Shown: positions 29,449 to 33,310 of the stretch, in pieces | Numbering within the stretch: position 1 is the stretch's first letter | Layout of the letters: every line of letters starts with the position of its first letter | Program-made: the position numbers and the translations under genes | From: a virus | IMG/VR virus record: IMGVR_UViG_3300037222_000056 | Span: 1-33,310 of that record | Reading direction: 5' to 3' (one strand) | DNA: 33,310 nt | Notes under the pieces: generated by a model | Told to the model about the DNA's origin: nothing | The model's input: only the letters and a program-made list of their open reading frames with translations | The model's database searches: none

Positions 29449-30936
29449 CTAAAACCCCATAGTCGCCTCGACGCTGGCCATCGTGCCATGGTCCGCATTC
29501 GCGCCGGGTACTCCGTACTTCAACAGGAACTCATTACAGAGTGCGTTGTTGTGGAAGTTCCCCATCACGTCCCGATTCATCAGCCACGGCGACTCGTGCC
29601 GCTCGTGGTAGATCCCTCCGACAATCTCGCCGCCGTGCGTCAACTTGATGAGCAGGCGGAAAACCAAGTCCCAAGACTCGCGCCCCAAAACCATGTCAGG
29701 GAACTTCGCGCCGTGCTTGTCCCACCAGTCGCCAGTGAACGCCACGAGGTCCGTCCCATCGTGAATCGTGCATTCCTCCATGACTTGCGCCTCTGAGACA
29801 AACGGCGTCTCGCGCCTGAAACAGTCCCACCGGCGAGCGAAGCAGGCGCTGGAGCGCGTCACCTGTTCAATCAGCCATCCCGTAAGCCCCGGCGTAAAGC
29901 AGACATCCGCATTTGTCAGAACGATGATGTCCTTTGACTTCGTGAGCTTCGACCGACCGTGCGCAATCATGTCCTGGATGAACGGGAGGTCAACGCGCTC
30001 GCCGATTGACCGGGCATCCCGAGGAAGATAGAGGTTTGTCGGCGCCGGGGTCCAACGGTCTGACCGATATTCCTCAGCCCATGTCACTTTCGCGTTTGTC
30101 TCGCGCCGGGTAGTCTCGGAGTTTTGGACGGTCGAATCGTAAACATGCACGAGCCTAACTGCGGCTTTGTCCGGGGCGCGGATTGCCTCGATGATCTCCG
30201 ATTCGCGCGCCGCGTGCTCATCATAAAAGAACGTCGCGGCGTGCTGCGGGTGCCATGCCGAGCCGTACCAACGCTCGGGCGAACGATTGATGAGCGCGAC
30301 GACGGGAAGGCGCGGGGAAGCCGCGGCGAGGTGGAGAGGCGCCGAGTCTGCCGACACAAGGCAGGCCGCGCGGTCAAACAATCCGATCAAATCGTAGAGC
30401 CGGAAGAGCGGGAATTCCGAAATGTCCACCACGTTCTCAGGGCCGAACTCCTGCCGGATGAGCGCGAGCAACGCCCGCCGGCCCGCCAACGGCGACGATT
30501 TTGCGCCAAGGCTTACGAGGATCTTGCCGGGGTATCGCGCAGCAAGTTGCCTTTCCCTGTCGGATTCTCCGCGCCTGTCGAACTCCAGCGGCAGACGCCC
30601 CCATGGCACGCGGGCGCCGGCATAGCGCCATGACTCCCGGTTGAAGTCGTGCGTGCAATGCCGGATGAACTTGCCGCGCCCGTAGATCGCAGCCGACATG
30701 ATCTCGGCTTCCGGGTGGACCTGCTTTGCCCAAAACATCGCCGCATGGAAATCCTCCCATGAGCCGGTCCAGATCACAGGCTCGACGTAAGACACGCCGT
30801 CGAGCAAGGATGCGAATTGCTCCGCGACCATGAGAATCGGCTTTTGTCCGGTCTCCTTGAACTCGTGCTGCATCAGCGGCAGCAAGTTGATGATGTCGCC
30901 GTAGCGGCCAAGGAGGACGTAGAGTTTGCGGGTCAT
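29449..30936 (-). CDS. Two-domain glycosyltransferase (GT9-like plus GT-A-like)
   Basis: The 495-residue protein has an N-terminal half shaped like GT-B family 9 (ADP-heptose:LPS heptosyltransferase): a start strand with LLGRYGDIINLLPLM (8-22), ILVSLGAKSSPLAGRR (139-154), and the family hallmark SADSAPLHLAA at 195-205. From about residue 263 (VHVYDST) a second domain begins that looks GT-A-like: IIVLTNADVCFTPGLTGWLI at 337-356 (NAD as a DxD-like metal motif), and later WDLVFRLLIKLTHGGEIVGG. It starts 3 bp after terL and is packed in the virion operon, so it belongs to the phage. It could glycosylate capsid or host envelope. Substrate unknown. Confidence 0.68.
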   Translation of the reverse strand: MTRKLYVLLGRYGDIINLLPLMQHEFKETGQKPILMVAEQFASLLDGVSYVEPVIWTGSWEDFHAAMFWAKQVHPEAEIMSAAIYGRGKFIRHCTHDFNRESWRYAGARVPWGRLPLEFDRRGESDRERQLAARYPGKILVSLGAKSSPLAGRRALLALIRQEFGPENVVDISEFPLFRLYDLIGLFDRAACLVSADSAPLHLAAASPRLPVVALINRSPERWYGSAWHPQHAATFFYDEHAARESEIIEAIRAPDKAAVRLVHVYDSTVQNSETTRRETNAKVTWAEEYRSDRWTPAPTNLYLPRDARSIGERVDLPFIQDMIAHGRSKLTKSKDIIVLTNADVCFTPGLTGWLIEQVTRSSACFARRWDCFRRETPFVSEAQVMEECTIHDGTDLVAFTGDWWDKHGAKFPDMVLGRESWDLVFRLLIKLTHGGEIVGGIYHERHESPWLMNRDVMGNFHNNALCNEFLLKYGVPGANADHGTMASVEATMGF

Positions 30937-30939
30937 AGG

Positions 30940-32763
30940 TTATTCAGGTTTTAGAACGCCAGCCATCAGCATCAGGACAACGATCATGCTCTCGCAGTCG
31001 TACAAATGATCCGGGTGGCCACTCACGCAGTACCAGGTCAGCTTTTGAGCACCGCTCGGCTTGACCTCGGATTTCTGCCGATGAGAATTGATGTGATCCG
31101 CGTATTCCGGGCACCACTCCATGATGTCAGACGGAAGCTGCCACTGGTCCGGGGTCTGCCGCAGCCTCGCAAGCAAGTCCTGCACGCGCTGCGAACTCCA
31201 CAGGTAATAGAGCGCGTATGTTCGCCCTGCCTCTGCCGTGCCGAATCCCGTGTCAATCGTTCGCTGCTCCGAGAATAGGAGCCGCTTCCCGTCGTGGAAT
31301 GATTGCGGCCCGTGCGGGAATTCCGTCGTGTCCTGCCCAAGCATCCCGTACCACTGATAAGACGCGCAAATCTCGTCGACCGCCGTCGGATCATGCGCCC
31401 GGTCGGCTCCCACCCAGGGGCCCGGCAACTCCGGGGTGCAATCAGGGATAGAAAGCTCGCGCTGCTTCGCCCGCACCTGGTCCCATTCGTTCAGCCGGCC
31501 GCAATCGATCAACCTCGACTCCCCGTCCTTGGACAGCGCCCGCGCGGCAAACCAACGGTGCGGAATGTCGCCGTGCTTTCCCTGCTGGTTGTCAATCGTC
31601 ATGACGCGAATCCATTCCTTCGCCCACGCGCCCGGCTTCCTCATTTCCGCCCGCGTGTAGCTGCCGAGCGTCAGCGCCTCGTTGACGATGATCGGCCGGT
31701 CCTCCCAGAATTCAACCAGCTCCTCGTTGATGAACCTCTGAAGCTGTTCCATCGCGAAAACGCCGCCCCTCATCGTCATCTTTACCCAAGGTTCAAGGAT
31801 CTGCACCCACGGCCGGCGCCCGATCGCGAAGGCGTTGACGTGCATCGACACGATCTCCGGGTTTGCGTCGGGGTTCTTAGCGACGTACTGGCCGGCCGCG
31901 TTCAGGCGTGCCATCAGGTCATCAGACCAATCGATGCGCGCTTTACAGTGCGGGCACGTTACATGCACGGTCGGCGCGAACTCCGTCAGATCTAGCGATC
32001 CGTTGTCCCGCAGCCGCGCCTTACTCAAGTCAAAATGGATATTGCTCGCAGGGTTACGCCGGTCGAAAACGTATTGGAAAAGCTTCCCGCACGTCGGGCA
32101 CGGATGCGACCATTCGAGTTGATTCCCTGCGCGGAATCGCTCCTCCAATTCAGACCCGACGTTGCCGCCGAGTGATATGTTGATCGTCTTGCGCGTGTCC
32201 CGGAATGCCCGCTGCCGGCTGTGCATCTGGGCAAGGAACGGCGTCTCCCATAGATGCACCTCATCATTGATCTGCACCTCAATGGAATCGCTCTGCCGGT
32301 TGCCCGGGGCCTCGACGCCCTGGATAATCAGAAACGATCCATCGCGGAAGATGATCCGCAGCTTGGTTGTCTCGTGTCGGTTCTCCGAGAACCGCTCGCG
32401 CAACACCCTGCACGCCTTGATAGTCTGATTAAACTTCGTGTCTGAGAACTGCGCGGCCTTCCCGTCCGTCTCCGTGTTGAACTGCATCTTCGCCGGCCAG
32501 TTGACGGCGCGCCACGCCAGGCAGATTTGCGCCGCCAAGGTCTTGCCTGATTCCTGCGGCGGCATGATCGCCGTTATCTCCCGCACCCGCGGCGACCGGA
32601 AGCATCGAAGTATCTCCCGAGTCCATGGCGTGTTTTCGACGGAGTACCGCCCCTTGAATGCCTCAGTGCTGCCAAAGTCGATGTTCTCCGCTGCCCAGTC
32701 CCATATCTCGCGCCGGTCGGGAAGGATAATCAAGGACGCCAGCTTTGCGGCAATCCCGCTCAT
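30940..32763 (-). CDS. terL: Terminase large subunit (gpA type)
   Basis: The 607-residue protein starts at ATG 32763, overlapping the terS stop as ATGA; an open frame 31 codons upstream is only overlap. Walker A-like MPPQESGKT is at 67-75 and the Walker B-like IEVQINDEVH is at 161-170. A zinc element CPTC (222-225) and CPHC (270-273) is typical of the gpA family. The C-terminal nuclease domain carries acidic strands at D391 (TIDNQQ), D454 (GADRAHD) and D589 (HLYDCE). It cuts and packages DNA into the prohead using ATP. This type usually acts at cos sites, so cos ends are expected. Confidence 0.92.
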   Translation of the reverse strand: MSGIAAKLASLIILPDRREIWDWAAENIDFGSTEAFKGRYSVENTPWTREILRCFRSPRVREITAIMPPQESGKTLAAQICLAWRAVNWPAKMQFNTETDGKAAQFSDTKFNQTIKACRVLRERFSENRHETTKLRIIFRDGSFLIIQGVEAPGNRQSDSIEVQINDEVHLWETPFLAQMHSRQRAFRDTRKTINISLGGNVGSELEERFRAGNQLEWSHPCPTCGKLFQYVFDRRNPASNIHFDLSKARLRDNGSLDLTEFAPTVHVTCPHCKARIDWSDDLMARLNAAGQYVAKNPDANPEIVSMHVNAFAIGRRPWVQILEPWVKMTMRGGVFAMEQLQRFINEELVEFWEDRPIIVNEALTLGSYTRAEMRKPGAWAKEWIRVMTIDNQQGKHGDIPHRWFAARALSKDGESRLIDCGRLNEWDQVRAKQRELSIPDCTPELPGPWVGADRAHDPTAVDEICASYQWYGMLGQDTTEFPHGPQSFHDGKRLLFSEQRTIDTGFGTAEAGRTYALYYLWSSQRVQDLLARLRQTPDQWQLPSDIMEWCPEYADHINSHRQKSEVKPSGAQKLTWYCVSGHPDHLYDCESMIVVLMLMAGVLKPE

Positions 32764-33230
32764 AGCTTCCCCAACTCCTGCCCGTATAACTCCAGCACGC
32801 GGTCCACCGAATCGGCGAACATCTGCTGCAATTCCGCCACGCCTTTGCCCTTGCACTTCGACGGCATCATCATTTCGAACTCCTGCCGCAGTGTCGCCGT
32901 CAGCCCTGATTGAGCAGCGGCCAGCACCGGCGTAATTTCTGCCAGGTCCACCACGTCTCTCCGATCTTTCTGCAAAGCGAGAGCCGACCGCGCAACTTCG
33001 ATCTGAAGCTTCTGACGACGCAGCTCCTGAATGTCCGTGCCCTCCATCGCCCGCGTTCCCGTCCCCTGCCTAGTACACCAAGCCAATGCCTGCGAAGTAG
33101 AGTAAAGCCCTTTCTCGTTCGGGGCCGGTGCGCCCGGTTTCGCCATCAATGCCGCCGCTGTTCTGCGCTCGATATCAAGGGCAGTAGCAAGGCCGTTTAG
33201 GGTCAATAAATCGGGAAACTTCTTAGGCAT
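32760..33230 (-). CDS. terS: Terminase small subunit (Nu1-like)
   Basis: The 156-residue protein has an N-terminal winged-helix or HTH part (LLTLNGLATALDIERRTAAALM, then GLYSTSQALAWC), followed by a charged helix (IQELRRQKLQIEVARSALAL) with RRDVVDLAEITPVLA, the coiled-coil and assembly pattern of Nu1-type small terminases. It ends in a helical TerL-binding tail (SVDRVLELYGQEL). It recognises the packaging site and recruits TerL. It is the first gene of the minus-strand block. The start at 33230 leaves 80 bp to the end of the window. Confidence 0.82.
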   Translation of the reverse strand: MPKKFPDLLTLNGLATALDIERRTAAALMAKPGAPAPNEKGLYSTSQALAWCTRQGTGTRAMEGTDIQELRRQKLQIEVARSALALQKDRRDVVDLAEITPVLAAAQSGLTATLRQEFEMMMPSKCKGKGVAELQQMFADSVDRVLELYGQELGKL

Positions 33231-33310
33231 AGCTGGTTATGGTGCAAACAGTTTTAGGCCACGCATAAAAACACATCGGGGCTTCGCGTACACCTACGTA
33301 GTCGAATGCG
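33231..33310. other. Short non-coding edge upstream of terS
   Basis: These 80 bases upstream of terS hold no convincing gene. Because terminases of this type recognise a cos site next to terS, part of the packaging site or the late promoter may lie here or beyond the window. An 8-bp palindrome CTACGTAG is at 33294-33301. The window end does not repeat its start. Confidence 0.4.

Noticed and set aside
29449-30936. Glycosyltransferase as host contamination or misassembly
   Set aside because: It is spaced 3 bp from terL and followed in the same strand by joiner and portal genes, with similar base composition, so it is part of the phage operon.
33231-33310. Terminal redundancy linking the window end to its start
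   Set aside because: The last 80 bases show no match to bases 1-130; circularity or cos ends cannot be shown from this window.
1-33310. tRNA genes, integrase and repressor-type lysogeny genes
   Set aside because: No cloverleaf-like sequence, tyrosine or serine recombinase motif, or CI/Cro-type HTH pair was seen on either strand; the only recognised regulator is the RHH protein.

Overview
This window is most of the genome of a tailed dsDNA bacteriophage (Caudoviricetes). It encodes a lambda-type packaging and head module, a tape-measure tail, two long tail-fibre-like proteins, and a replication and recombination set. A tape-measure protein and a tube-like protein suggest a siphovirus. I found no integrase, recognisable repressor, tRNA or CRISPR array, so nothing supports a temperate lifestyle. 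The host is not identifiable. The sequence is GC-rich, and a GT9-like (LPS heptosyltransferase family) domain hints weakly at a Gram-negative host.

There are four transcription blocks. (1) 1-1159, plus strand: a gene tail joined to a repeat, then small membrane and zinc-binding proteins linked by ATGA stop/start overlaps, ending at a strong terminator (1174-1199). (2) 6129-1273, minus strand: an RHH regulator, a chain of very small overlapping genes, an HNH protein, a DUF1376-type replication protein with iteron-like repeats inside its gene, a uracil-DNA-glycosylase-like protein and a DnaB-type helicase. (3) 6173-12509, plus strand: small unknown genes around a recombination trio (SbcC/RecF-like ATPase, RecE-like PD-(D/E)XK exonuclease, Sak4-like RecA-fold ATPase), then small zinc-ribbon proteins. 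(4) 33230-12511, minus strand: TerS, TerL, a two-domain glycosyltransferase, a joiner-like protein, portal, protease/scaffold, decoration protein, major capsid protein, a terminator, neck and tail genes, tape measure, distal tail genes, two fibres, and a membrane-protein cluster that probably serves lysis although no endolysin was recognised.

The least ordinary features are these: a fused GT-B/GT-A-like glycosyltransferase between terL and the portal; a peptidase-S74 fibre with an apparent signal peptide and a C-terminal membrane tail; a DNA methyltransferase gene reduced to its first ~13 and last ~19 codons by an internal deletion; phased iteron-like repeats inside the replication gene; nested inverted repeats before the HNH gene; a 14-bp inverted repeat around the dnaB start; several one-base frame breaks confined to small overlapping genes; and a 28-residue membrane-peptide gene locked between its neighbours by ATGA overlaps.

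The first 127 bases recur exactly at 1307-1433. The length 127 equals a common assembler k-mer, so the left end of the window is probably an assembly-graph junction or a 1306-bp loop or duplication. The joined coding frame at 1-216 should not be trusted as one protein.
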